Source: Rhodamnia argentea (lineage: Eukaryota > Streptophyta > Magnoliopsida > Myrtales > Myrtaceae). Taken from it: 64,000 nt of DNA. A program made the position numbers and the translations under genes. The notes beneath the pieces were generated by a model that did not search any database, was not told the origin of the DNA, and saw only the letters and a list, made by a program, of their open reading frames with translations. Where the stretch lies: NCBI RefSeq assembly GCF_020921035.1, contig NC_063154.1, forward strand, positions 1,240,001 through 1,304,000, in the 5' to 3' direction. How positions within the stretch are numbered: the stretch's first letter is position 1; each line of letters begins with the position of its first letter. Shown piece after piece: positions 24,293-36,353 of this stretch.

Positions 24293-27200
24293 ATGTTTGA
24301 TTGGAACGACGAAGAGGTAAAGTTCGTTTTTTGTTCGGAGTGTCAACCTCTTTATTGCTTCACCTTTTGTGCTTGAGTTCTTGAAATTGAAGGTTTGGGC
24401 TTTGGTTGTTCTTGGTTTGCTGGAATTCCTTGTAGAGCCTGTTGAATGAAGATATCATTGTCCTCAGAGTTTTGCTCATTGAGTAGGAGAAATGCATCAC
24501 GTTCGGATTCGAGAACGTTAAACACCAAGCTATTGTAGAAAATCTAAGATAGAATATACGGAAGGGCGATTCTGTCAGTTTTTAAATCTTTTTCTGCCTC
24601 TAAAGTCTTTTGTAGTGGAGCTATAATGATCGAAGAAGCAGCAGGACCAATTCTTTCGGAATGATAAATGGAAAAATACGACGTGTGTGGGTAATTGTCT
24701 GATAAAAAGTTTGGGGCCAAAGCATTTCGGCAAGAATTATGAGTGACCCGCTTGATTGAAGAGCAAGACCGTGTCATGTGAATTTAATTTCTTGTCTTGC
24801 CTTTTGTTTTTATACATCACGTAGGGTGGTGGACCAGTCGATGTACTTGTGAGCAGAATAACTTAGCTTAAAATGGCATGATTCTCACTGGTTCTCAGCT
24901 GGTTTGCGGGTTGTGCTTTGTAAATGCCATCCCGCCACTCCCTTCCTCACTCGTGTACCAATAACGAATGGAATTTGCGGCATTTATTGCAATTGGAAAT
25001 ATTGTGACTTATGGTTTCCTTAGTTTTTTGTACCGTGGTTCATCTCAAAATTTGACAATTTGCTGTTTCAGCTCACTAATATCATATGGGGTGAGGCTGG
25101 GGAAAATGGCGAACATATAGTCCCTTATCCAGCTGGAAAGGAAGATGATCAGCCCAAGCAAGTACAAAATGAAGACATCGCGACCCTTAGGCCTAGTGAA
25201 CAGAAGGCGCTCCTTTCAAAACTCGATCTCCGTGGCATGAAGCTGGAATGCTTCAACAGAAACAACAAAAATGGAGGGATTTTTGTATCAAGCTTGGACT
25301 CGTGGCCGTATCTGTCTCCATCGGAAGCTGCTAAAGATGAGCAAGGATCTGTTGGCGCTGGAGTGCCCGATAATGTGACAGAAATTAACGAATACAATTC
25401 ATCTAAAGGTGGTGAAAATGCTATTTTTTGTGACACGAAGCACACAGCACATGTTGAGTTGACTAGGGATATTTCTAATACTTATCGCCAAACATCAATT
25501 TCTCCAGCGGAGACGGCTCAACATGATGCAGATACTGATATATTTGAAAACACCCAAGGTAAAGAGCATACTGATTTTGCTGACTATGGATGGGAGAATA
25601 TCAGCAGCTTTGATGATCTTGATCGAATATTTAGGTAATGCTTGAGACTCATTTGCCTGCAGAGTGTAGCATACCAACTATGTCTCTTGTGTCATTTGGG
25701 TAGTTCGCTACTTTGTAGTCATGCTTATTGGGGTTGGCATATGTCTTCACACCTAGAAAACTCTTCTCAATTGTGGATGATTGACAAGAAACAACTACTC
25801 CTATTATTCTACTGCTAAGGCGTTTTGTTGTAGTCCTGCCTATTTTCTGTTGAACGAGAAGGCGCCTTGTAGAATAGGTAGCAAAAATAATTACTTTATC
25901 AAGCAACATGGTGAGCTTTATTGACTCTGAAAATACCTACTTTCTACTCAGCTCACACTCTCCTTTTCTTCTGAGATTCTTAGTTCGTATTTCTTGGGTA
26001 TCCATCTGACTGAATGTCCTCACAAGTGATGATTTTGCAGCAATGATGATCCAATATTTGGCGAAGTAAATCTTGATAACGCTGATGAGATATGGTCTTC
26101 TTCTAAAGATGCAACAAGCAGTCCAGTAAAATCATTTTCCGTTTCTGCGGATTGTCCTGGTTTGATTTCTGGAGCATTGACGAGCTCATCAGAGATCCTG
26201 CAAGTGAAAACAGAATATGAGCATCAAGATGAGCAGTCTTTCAACCTTGGTTATGACAAAATGAATGAGCCCGCATCCATTAGTTTTCAGCAAAGAAATG
26301 TGATTGTTGAACCGGTGGTGAAGGATCAGGTACTGTAAATCAGATCACTGAATGTGGAATCTGAATTTGACTGTTTTCTCCTTCTAAGTAATGCTTTTCC
26401 TTTTTTCTCTGTAGAAGAATATGGCCATGGTAGGAAAGACCCATGCAGAAAACTCTCATCTTTTTGTTGATAGTACTTTTACCCTGAATGAACGTGCTGA
26501 TAAGGTATACTCTTTTCATGGAAAATATTGAAATTGCCTTGTCTATCCTGCCAATATCAGTAGTTCAATCTGCTTTGCAAATTTTAATATATTCATGCGA
26601 GATTAAAGATAGAAAGCCAAAAGTATTTTCTGTTGGTTGCTTCATGTAGATTGTGCATTTAAATTTTCTAAGTTCCAGTTGTCCTGACAGGTTGACATTC
26701 TTCATCTTCCACTGAATAACCATCTAATTTGACTGCCAAGACCGCTACTTGTACATGTTTATGTCGATTGAGTTTCACAGTCCCCTCCATTGAGATGTTT
26801 TCGGTCTCTTCAGGTTCTCGCTACGTTATGCAGGTTTACAGGCAAAAAACACCCTATAAAAGCCAGAAGAAGTCCCGAGAGAAAGCTGAAGGGAAATTAT
26901 CACAAGATATTTATGGGTCCCGGTATTCGCATGTGGATTTGGGGGGACAGTACAGCCACCAGTTATCGCCCTTTCCATCATCTATCTATCAACTAAGTGG
27001 GACTAGAGGAAATGAGCCTACCCATTACCAGCAGATCTCTGATCCATATGCGCAATCTGCTGCATTCAGGAACTATGCAGAATCATTTCCAGCAATAATT
27101 TCACCAACGAGCTTCCAGTCCGGGGAGGTCATGTGTCAGACCGTGTTTCCAGGGTACGAGGTGTCTGCTGCTTATGTCGACTCTACAGGAAAGAGGCTCG

Positions 27201-28897
27201 ATTCCCCAGGAAAACCTCCTACGATGACGCCCCAAGAGAAAATTGAAAAGCTGAGGCGGCGCCAGCAAATGCAAGCAATGCTTGCTATAAAGAAACAGCT
27301 ACAGCAGTTTGGCGACCAAGTCTCCAGTCCATCTGATGCTCAAATGCTTACTCTGGAAAGTCCGAATCAGCATAGCAAGGGGGCTCATTTGGAAGTTGAT
27401 GATCTGAGCAGTCTTCCTTCAACTGACATAAGTTCTTCTATAGAGCAGGATAGTTCTACCTTCGTCTCTGCAGCTGTTGATGGCCGTTCAATTGAGGATG
27501 TGGTGCTTAATCGGCTTCAGGATGTGATTGCAAAGGTATGGTTATTTTTTGAGTTGCCTCTTTTCCAAGTGGGTTCCAATTTCTCTAGAATGATAAAGTG
27601 GAGTACTGCAGTTGGACGACAGGACGAGAATCTGTATACGGGATAGCTTGTATCGCCTGGCCAAAAGTGCCGTGAAAAGGCAACACACTGGTAATGTGAT
27701 TGGCACTGTTGTGCATCCACAAGAGCATGAAGTCTTGGCAAAGGAGGAAGCAGAGGCTCTTAACAGGTTGGTTAACATACTTACGGGTGGTCTGCCATAA
27801 TTACGTTGCCAAGGTGACTTGATATAGGATAATTCATCTGGTATGAGCGGCAGCATCTAATTTCAACCGTGATCTAGTGGAACAATATGCAAATTGACTG
27901 ACAATAGATGAACCCTTTTTAGGTTGATCAGGTTTGAAGATGGCCTTGTTGGTGTGAGGACGATATTCTACTTCTGTTTTTCAAGAGTAGAGTGACATTT
28001 TAGGTCCTGTCCTTGATGAAATTTTTAGATCAACCAAAGAAGCAAACTGATTCCTATTTTAAGGAACTTAATTACTGCAAGATGGATGCTTTTCTTTTTC
28101 TATTGCAGTTATACAGTCCTCGATGCCCTGGCTTTAATGTTCATGTCCTGAAGTGTTGCAATAATTGTTTTAGTTTTGCTCCCATCCTTGTTATCTGTCA
28201 GCTTGATGATAAAGCCCTTGGGTGACGTAAATTACCCGATGATGAGATAGGATGGAGGGGAAAATTGAGAAGACAAAAAATGCAAAAGATCAGGTGCAAT
28301 AACTAGGAAAACAATGTGTTTTAGGATAAACTCTTTTCTTGATTTCATCTATACTCGTGCCAAAAAATTGGCAAAACAAAGTTTCAGGTGTAGGAGCTTG
28401 AAACTTGACAAACCGTCTTCAATTGAAGTAGAAACTTGTTCACTGGTATAACTTTCTTCAAGTTGAATCTCTGGCACCAAAGATAAGTTCACTGTCCATT
28501 TTATATTGCTTGTTGTTACAGGGAGGTTAAGCCAGCTGATGTTGAAACAGACACCAATCCAATAGACCGAGTGGTTGCCAATTTGCTCTTTCATGGGCCT
28601 TTAGGGCTTTCTGCTAAACTTCCTGCAACACCCGAATCATCGATTTCTCCGAAGCTCCCTAACAAACACAAAGCACAAGAGGTGGCAAATGTGCAGAACG
28701 AGGGACTGTCCAAGATCTCAAAAACCGAGTTGCAGACCTCTCTTCAAGGATCAGGAAGTACAGACCAGATGACAGATACCCATCAGATTGATCAATTCAA
28801 AAATAGCCCTTGCATGGACATGTCCGAAAATGCCTATGTGCCAACGGAGGGTGGAGCTGGAGATCTTGAATCATCGCAAGAGCAGTTAAATTCATGA
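24293..28897 (+). CDS. LNK2: LNK2-like night light-inducible, clock-regulated transcriptional coactivator
   Basis: Seven coding exons join in frame: 24293-24316, 25072-25634, 26041-26329, 26415-26504, 26834-27535, 27612-27766 and 28522-28897, giving 732 aa. The tiny first exon encodes MFDWNDEE and continues with LTNIIWGE, the LNK signature N-terminus. Further marks are ENISSFDDLDRIFSNDDPIF, MTPQEKIEKLRRRQQMQAML (about residue 460) and the conserved C-terminal RTRICIRDSLYRLAKSA (about residue 560). LNK proteins have no DNA-binding domain and act as coactivators recruited by RVE8/RVE4 MYB factors to evening-phased genes. The acceptor of exon 5 was placed at 26834 because upstream AG sites break the frame; it is the least certain junction. 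The protein is somewhat longer than Arabidopsis LNK2 (about 660 aa). Light regulation is suggested by the upstream G-box palindrome. Confidence 0.92.
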
Positions 28898-30220
28898 TGG
28901 TAATTTATTCCTCTAGTCTCATCCATGATATTTAGATTCTTCCACTACACAGGCATGATAGGTTTGCTGCTAATTCAGAGATTTTCTTTTGTTCAGCCAG
29001 CTGAAGCTTCATTGAGTGCTATTTGCGGAGTCAGAATCATTTGTTTAAGGTGACAAGTTCCAAATTGGAGCAACTTCATTAGCATCATCTTGATAATGCC
29101 TACCATGTGGAACTTAGTTCTATGTGATAGTTAAGCCATTATGACTGGACCTGATCTATTGTGAATGAAAAAACTTTAGAAGACAATTGTTAGTGATGGT
29201 ATTTGCCAAAAGTTCTTATATTGCAAAAGTTGCAGCAAATAGCAGGCCACCTCCATGTAATTATCAACCCTCGATCGGGAAACTTATTTTTAGTCACCTT
29301 GCCTTCTTGACCTGATTCTTAAGATGCATTTCCAGAAGAGTGTTCTGATATGAATAATCTACTGTACTGTCGTATGTCCAGTCATTCAGAAAACCGTACA
29401 TTAGTCGGAACATGCTTCATCTGCATGGATGTAGGCATGTACTAGTTAGTTTTGATTAATGCTCTGGAGTTCTGCAGAGCTTCTCCTTTTGGCTTCCCTT
29501 GATCCTATTTAAAGTGTCGCCTATCATCTTGCTTCCTCCTGAATGTGAGTACTGACTACGAAGGTTACCTGCTGTTCAAGTCAGTTCCAACGAGAAGGAT
29601 AAAATGTTTGTGATACTTAGCATTCTTGATGGTACCTTTGTAGAGATTTAGGAGCGAGAAGAATCGTTCTAGGACAAATAAATGGTTAGATGCACCTCAC
29701 CTCCTCAATGCCGTGGAGGCGCTCTTTTGAAGTTTTGGCATGGGCTTGCGAAGAGTTCTTGAAACTCGAAAGTCGTTTACACTTTTGATATCAGGTCCAA
29801 CCCTTCCTTTTCTTGCACTTGGACAAGACAGAATAGTACGAGGCAAACTGCAAATCACACGGACAAAATTCGAATATGACATAACACGAGGTGAATAACC
29901 CCGTTGATCGACGCTAACCAACATGTTTTCACTACAAGTCAAGTTTTATTTATTTATTTTTTTCTGATTATACAATCGAACTTATAATATCTTGTATCAT
30001 TCTAGATTATCCGAAGGGTACAAGTCAAAAAAATTGGTTTTTTTTTTTCATCTCGATATGTCTCACCTCCTAGGTGGGATTTTCTTATCGTGCTATGGTC
30101 AGACAAATTTCGATTTGGCATTCCGTCATACATGAAATAGGAGAATTTACATATCTGGTGGGATTTTCTTATTGTGCTATATATCCGGAAAAATTTAGTT
30201 TTCGCATTTCATCATACACC
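28898..30220. other. 3' region of LNK2 and intergenic DNA
   Basis: The first few hundred bases are the likely 3'UTR. A short imperfect duplication (GGGATTTTCTTAT with GTGCTAT, at about 30075 and 30160) precedes the next element. No further gene was recognised. Confidence 0.5.
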
Positions 30221-31271
30221 GGAAAAATTTCAAAAAAGGGCTTGAAGTGTCATCATTTTCTTAAATAAGGTTCTAAAGTGTTCAAATTATTTCAAAAAAG
30301 GGTCTAGCCGAATGGCATTTTCGTTCTTTAATTTTTGAATTTTTTTCTTTTTCTGTTTCTCTTTTTGCCTTTCCTTTTTTCGTATGCTTCTCTTACCGCT
30401 GCGCTGCTTCGTGCAACCTCCATCTCCATATCGCCTGCGTTATCCATGCCGTTGACTGGAACTCATCCTTCGCACCATACCTCCTCCACTTCACTTTCTC
30501 CCCTCCTTACCCCAATCGGAGTTTCTCCTGCGATATCTGCGGGAACTTGGCTCTGACCAGTGGCTCCACCGTTGCCACTACTGTGAATTCGATGCTCACT
30601 TATCTTGCGCCATAAAGAAGCCATTTCCTCCAGTTTCTGCTTCGATATCCCCTGATGCAAAGTTACTCCGCATTGCCCGCTCAATCCCCCTCAGGCTCAG
30701 AATTACCAGCCTCCTCTTCAACTTCCACAAGCTCGACCTTATTACCCAGATCAAACTCAGCACAATGCAGCGTTACAAAACAGATCCAATGGCTTCTGCC
30801 ACCACACATTTTCGGTGGAGGACAGAACTTCGGTCAGACAGTGCTCCAAGGATTACTGGGTGGTGGTGGTAATGCAGAAGGTGGAGTTGGTGTGGGATTT
30901 GGCTACACTTTTTGTCATTTCAGTCGTGGGCACAAGAACAGCCAAAGGCGCAGGGTACCTATGTATGTGGTCGAGATTCGGGCCAGGGATTGTTGGGGCC
31001 GTGAGCACCGGCCACCTTGAGTCGACCGCTGTGAGCACCGGACACCACCGCAAGCTTCTTCGCCTGAGGCCGGCGATGGCCTGGGAGGGGAGGGAAAAGG
31101 AAAAAACAGAAAAGGAAAGGTAAAAAAAAAAAAGTAAAAAAGTAAAGGACGAAAATACCCTTCAGTGAGGCTCCTTTTTTAAACAATTTTAGACTCTTCT
31201 TTAAAACAAAGTCAACTTCAAACCCTTATTTAAAAAAAGATGACACTTCAGACTTTTTTTGGAATTTTTTC
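30221..31271. mobile_element. Pack-type inverted-repeat element carrying DC1-domain gene pieces
   Basis: The left arm (30221-30335: AATTTCAAAAAAGGGCTTGA, then GTGTCATCATTTTCTTAAAT) is mirrored by the right arm (about 31155-31271; reversed AATTCCAAAAAAAGTCTGAA, then GTGTCATCTTTTTTTAAATA). The core, about 30385-31080, is not ordinary filler. It translates to two modules of a DC1 (Cys/His-rich C1-like) protein, followed by a glycine-rich tail. There is no transposase. This is the structure of a gene-capturing (Pack-MULE-like) non-autonomous transposon. Confidence 0.75.
30385..31020 (+). pseudogene. Captured fragment of a DC1-domain (C1-like) protein gene
   Basis: From 30385 one frame reads FSYRCAASCNLHLHIACV, a DC1 Cys/His module with one extra residue between two cysteines. 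After a frame change near 30545 a second module reads QWLHRCHYCEFDAHLSCAI (30558-30614). A third frame then reads QNFGQTVLQGLLGGGGNAEG (about 30830-30890), resembling the glycine-rich tail of some DC1 proteins. DC1 proteins are plant-specific, zinc-coordinating and often stress-related. The frame changes and lack of a start codon in context show it is a non-functional copy moved by the surrounding element. The source gene is not in this window. Confidence 0.7.
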
Positions 31272-31464
31272 TCATACACCAAATAAGATATAATTCGGTT
31301 TATCAAACATAACCAAAGGCTTTAGACCGACAAAAATATAGGCTCAATTTTGAGAAATACATACGTTTACAGCATGTCCACCAGCCCACTCTTTCATATG
31401 AGAGAACCCACAACCCAAATACAAATTCGGATTCAAACCATTTTTGCATTCCTCGTCAATTCAA

Positions 31465-31963
31465 AGAAAAATTTCGATTAAAGACCTAAAGTGTCTTCTT
31501 TTTTTCAAATAAGATCCCGAGGTGCTTAAATTGTTTGAGAGAATGACATAATCGAAGAGCATTTTCGCCATTTACCATTTTTTTAAAGTTTTTTTTTCTT
31601 TTGCCATTTCTTTTCATTTTTTTTTTTGTCTTTTCTTTTTTCTCCCCTCCCCTCACCTTCCCAGGCCATTGTCGGTGTCGGCCGAGGAAGGCTGGCTAGG
31701 CGAGGGCTACCCTCGCCCTTGCCCTCGCCCGACGCCGGCAAGGGTAAGGTGGCTCTCATCGACCTTCGGTGATTGCCCGAAAAGGGAGGGGAGAAAAAGA
31801 AGAAGAAGAAAAAAATACAAAAAGAAAAAAAAATCAAAATAATAAAGGAAGTAAATGCTCTTCGATCAGATTTATTTTGAAATAATTTGAGCACTTCGAA
31901 TCTTATTTAAAACAAAATCCACCTCGTATCTACGTTTCGGGTCTTTAATTAAAATTTTCCCTC
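31465..31963. mobile_element. Inverted-repeat element related to the neighbouring Pack-type element
   Basis: The left arm (31465-31590: GAAAAATTTCGATTAAAGAC, then TTTCAAATAAGATCCCGAGG and TCGAAGAGCATTTTCGCC) is mirrored by the right arm (reversed AAAATTTTAATTAAAGACCC, then TTTAAATAAGATTCGAAGTG and TCGAAGAGCATTTAC). The arms share wording with the element at 30221-31271, so both belong to one family. The core (about 31660-31790) is GC-rich with CCCTCGCCCTTGCCCTCGCC and has no recognisable gene. It ends about 120 bp before the SKIP5 start codon, so it forms part of that promoter. Confidence 0.7.
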
Positions 31964-32080
31964 AAGGTTTTGCGCGTCGGTTGGTCCATCGCGTGCGGTC
32001 CAAAATCGCTGGGAGATAGCGTTGTGTGAACTTTGAAGTCGTCACTCGCCATCGGAGCTAATGCTCGTGGCTTTTTGCTC

Positions 32081-35000
32081 ATGGAAGAAGAAGAGCAAAA
32101 GCCGGCGATGAGGCCATGCTTCGAAAGCAATCAAAGGAAGAAATCGAGATCCGGAGCTCCTTCTTTCGCTCCGATTAACAATCTTGATGATGGGTGTCTC
32201 ATGCACATCTTCAGCTTCCTGTCTCCTATTCCAGGTACTCTCTTATTCCACCCCCTTTCGACTTCTCTTTGCCCTAATTTATGATGTCGATTTTCTTTTC
32301 GCATTTAGGCAACCTCCTTCTCTCTCTTCGGATTCTTGGTTTTCACTAGAAAAATGTGTTGGAACTCCTGTCATCATGTAATGTTTGATAATACGTGTGT
32401 TGTTATGTGCTGACGTCGAAAGTTTGGGTCTTTCCATAAAGCCATGTTGTCTGGGTGGTCAATCGAAAGTTTTGACTGATTAGAACTTCGGGGAGCAGGA
32501 CAATTCAGGGCAAGCTGTTCGACTTTTCCCTGAAATGACGAGCTTCACGAGAATGATGCTTGGAATTAAAGGGGTAATGAGGTGTTCCCATGGTTTAGGC
32601 GACCGGTGACAATTGAGTATTTTCATACGTTAGTTTAGTGAATTTCCCATCCTATTGGAGATTTACCTAGCACTTTCTTCTACTTTTGGCTGTTTCAAGG
32701 TATGGGTCTAAATTAGGATTCTAGGAGTCCTGGTACTCCTAGGCGTCGTCCCCAATTTGTTTCGCAGGATGTACTTCTCTTTACAAGTTAAAAGGAAAGA
32801 AAAGAAAAGAAGATGTGTTCTCTGTTGTTAACATAAATATCTACTTGTCACCACTTTAGCCATATCAATTACGAGTAGGTAGTTATGGCTGCAGACTCTA
32901 CACTCAGTTGAAAACCCTTTTTTTTTAACCAATTTCTCAAGCAATATTGCTTTTTCAAAGGGTCGGTCTTTCTGGGGAGCCTAATGACCAGAAGTTACTC
33001 AATTTAAATACTCATCAACTAATTAAGGTAAAATGCGCTCAAATAGATGTTAGTAAACTGCATTTTTTAATCGGGTGCAAACTGGGCTACGAGACCCAGT
33101 TGTGTGAAGAACAAGGCATTGTATGAATGTGGGCAGCGAGTGAGGTGGTGTTCAGTGTTCTTTTTCGAAGTGGTTTTCTGCATAGTAATCCGCATGCTGT
33201 GCTCTATTTTATTATGATTTTTTAGAAATGTATTGCAGTATGCCAAATACTTATGGTACATTTTCTTTTAAGAAAAATAGCAGACAAATTATTTACATCC
33301 TTTGTTTCTTGGATGCAAGGTGCTACAAAATTCCTTTAACACATGAGAAATGTAATTTCAGTATTCACTCTCCTTAATTAAATAACAATGGCGATTTTCT
33401 CTAGCACATACCCGTATATTGCCTAACTGCCGAAGCAGCTATTGACAGCGACACATGAAATTTTCTCATGGGATGCACATGCCCCTAAAATGTGGGCTTA
33501 GCACATCTTCATTCCGTTATAAGATGTGGTTGGACGATCAGTGTATGCTAATATATTAATATGAACTTGTGATGAATTGGCCTATCAGAATGCAAACTAA
33601 ACATGCTATGGTCTCCTCTCCCCTCCTCATTTATAGAGTACAGTTTATTCATCAAGACCGTCTAAGGGATGAGAAGGAGAGGATGACGTAGTCCCAGAAA
33701 AACTTGCTAATCGGGTTTGTTGATCCTGATTTAATTTCTCATTTGGGGTGTGTAGGATCTTTTTCTTAATTTTGTAGCTTGAATGCCTCTTCTCCTTCTT
33801 TGTTTCGTTGGAGTGCCACAGACCTGTTAGCACTCAGTAATAGTTTGATACTTTGGTGAAGCATCTTTCTCCATATTATCTGATATTGTTTGCTTGTGTA
33901 AATATCTAGTATTTTATATGATGTTTTAACATACATGACTTAAATACTTATAAAGGCTAACATCTGTAACTCCACCCTGTTGTCCAAGAAGAAATACTCC
34001 ACTGATGCATGCATGATATTATTTTGTTGCGTTGTCTGTCACAAATTGCTGTTGAGTTTGCAGATCGTTATAACACAGCCCTCGTTTGCCACAGATGGTG
34101 TTACTTGGCGTGTCACCCTCGGCTGTGGCTACGAGTAGACCGGTCTGTAAAAGATTCATCAGATCCAGGAGCTTTCCCTAATATTGAGTCGGCTGTCTCT
34201 GCTGCAAGGTCCGTAAACATCCTCTGTGTAGTTAATTGGATCTCTTAATGAGCTATGGGAACCTGACGCGATTCTACACTCATAGACCTGGAGATACCAT
34301 TCTGATTGCAGCAGGTGGAAGTCATGTTGCCTCTAATATTCAGATAAAGAAACCACTTTGCCTGGTACTTGCACAACTTGCTTTAACTCAAAATTGCTGT
34401 TGTTTTAAGAGCCTGTACCATTGATGGACAATTTATTTTGTGATTATCTTTTACTGATGAAGAAAATGTGATTGTTGGATAATTCTATCGTTTTCTAGCA
34501 TGATCTCTCAGTTATTCCCATTATTCTGTTGCTAGAGCATGTCCTAGGGGCTTTGAGTCTCTGACTAGTATATCAAGCAGAACTAGCCTTTTTTGAGAAA
34601 AAAGGTAAGTAATAATTGAGGGAAAAAAGTTGTTCGATAGACGGTAGGCAGACTAAGAGAAGCCACTTGATGATTGTTTCATTACTTAGTCGGCTAGTTC
34701 TTAGTTGTGCTTTCGACCTATGTTAGGGTAGGATTACTGTTTTGCGGTCAAATGGCATTTAGATTTTTCTTGTGTATGTTGATTAAGTGGGTCTCACTGA
34801 TGTCCATTTACAATGTAAATGTATAAAAAGTTAACAGGAATATACAGCGACAGCATTATCGGGATTTGTTGGTCTTGGAATGCGTAAATGTTGAAAATAA
34901 GTGAAACTTGCAACATTGATGTCAGGATCTTTCGGATAAGTACTTCTAAGGAAAACTCTAATTTGCTTATATTGCTTGCAAGTTATGGTAGTTGACATTT

Positions 35001-36353
35001 GTTGATAAGTGCATGCTTGTTAAGTTAACCGTAGCTTTCATCCCCTAACTACTTTTTATGCTTACCTTATTCTCCTGTCTACCTCCTTTTCTCAGATTGG
35101 TGGAGGTGAACTTCCAGACGAGACAATGCTTCTCTGTTCGCGAGGTTCAGACAGGTTTACAAAAACTTTGCCTTCCCCTCTCTGCGAAAGCACGTTTTTC
35201 AGATGGAGTAAAGTGTGAATGTCGGTAGTTCTTCTTACAGATGGTCTCTGAGAGATGCTGCATTCCTTCTTGCAGTGGTTATTGCTTAGCAAATCGATTC
35301 CCTCGTTTTGTCAATTAATGAAATTTTTTGTCAACTTTAAGATGCCGTGAAGTGATTGTCCGTGTAACCTTCCCCAAATAATTTTCAGTAACTTCACTTG
35401 TCTTGAATTTACCTTAAATCATACTGCAGTTGCAAGAATATTGATCTTTTTGTTCTTAGTGACTGTTTCAGAATTGTCAGTCTATCTTGGGAGCCTAATG
35501 ACAGAAGTTACTCAATTTAAATACTCATCAACTAATTAAGGTAAAATGTGCCTGAATAGATATTAGTAAACAGTGTTTTTTAATCTGGTCCAAACTGAGC
35601 TACGAGACCCAGTCGTGTGGGCAGCGAGTGAGGTGGTGTTCAGTGTTCTTTTTCGAAGTGGTTTTTCGCGTGGTAATCCGCATGCTATGCTCTATTTTAT
35701 TTTGATTTTTTAGAAATGTATTGCAGTATGCCAAATACTTATGGTACATTTTCTTTTGCAAAAAATAGCAGACAAATTATTTATATCCTTTGTTTCTTGG
35801 ATGCAAGGTGCTACAAAATTCCTTTAACACATGTAATTTCAGTATTCACCCTCAATTAAATAACAATGGAGGTTTTCTCTAGCATATACCCTTATATTGC
35901 CTAGCTGCGGAAGCAGCCATTGACAGTGACTCACGAAATTTTCTCATGGGATGCACATGTGCCTAAAATGTGGCTGGACATGTTTTCTTTTGTTTGAGCA
36001 GTGCTCTGGAGTTCCTTTCTTCGTGCAAACTGTCGAATCTAACTGTGAAAGCTGAGCTTGGATGCTGTCTCCTTCATAGGAGCGGAAGGCTGATTATAGA
36101 CGGTTGTGTTCTCCAGTGCGAGACGGACCCTTTGGACTACCTCTCGTGCCCGATTGTGAGCACGGCTACAGGCAGCAAGGTCGTTTCCTCTCCTATTGGT
36201 TATCATGGCGATGGTGTTTCTGTCTCTCAGACACGAATTGAAGGCGGTGCCAAAGCAGTATTGACAAGTGGGGACCTAGCATTGCAGCGTGTTCGGGTTA
36301 TGTGTGCTCGTACTTCTCTATTCTTCTGGTTCGACGTCGAGTGTCCATCTTGA
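32081..36353 (+). CDS. SKIP5: SKIP5-like F-box protein with beta-helix domain, five exons
   Basis: Exons 32081-32234, 34064-34208, 34286-34364, 35096-35154 and 36002-36353 join in frame to 262 aa. The F-box is INNLDDGCLMHIFSFLSPIP, continuing across the first intron into DRYNTALVCHRWCYLACHPRLW. Then come FPNIESAVSAARPGDTILIA, NIQIKKPLCLIGGGELPDET, SALEFLSSCKLSNLTVKAEL and LHRSGRLIIDGC, a right-handed beta-helix (pectin-lyase-like fold), ending LFFWFDVE. The order matches Arabidopsis SKIP5 (At3g54480) from memory. F-box proteins are the substrate adaptors of SCF ubiquitin ligases and bind SKP1/ASK. An in-frame ATG at 32033 (MKSSLAIGANARG) could extend the N-terminus by 16 residues; 32081 was chosen by resemblance to the short N-terminus in Arabidopsis. 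Introns 1 and 4 contain the two copies of a duplicated block. Confidence 0.93.
32965..33495 (+). repeat. Intronic segmental duplication, copy 1
   Basis: This part of SKIP5 intron 1 matches 35478-35973 in intron 4 over its whole length in direct orientation, with shared words AATACTCATCAACTAATTAA, TTCAGTGTTCTTTTTCGAAG and TTCTCATGGGATGCACATG. Copy 1 has about 25 extra bases near 33103-33130 (AGAACAAGGCATTGTATGAA) lacking from copy 2. Confidence 0.92.
35478..35973 (+). repeat. Intronic segmental duplication, copy 2
   Basis: This is the partner of 32965-33495. It stops 28 bp before SKIP5 exon 5, so it carries most of the 3' part of intron 4. No transposon ends or coding sequence are recognised in it. 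Confidence 0.92.

Noticed and set aside
26781-26834. Alternative acceptors for LNK2 exon 5 at 26781 and 26814
   Set aside because: Neither joins exon 4 in the frame that carries the LNK motifs; only the site before 26834 does.
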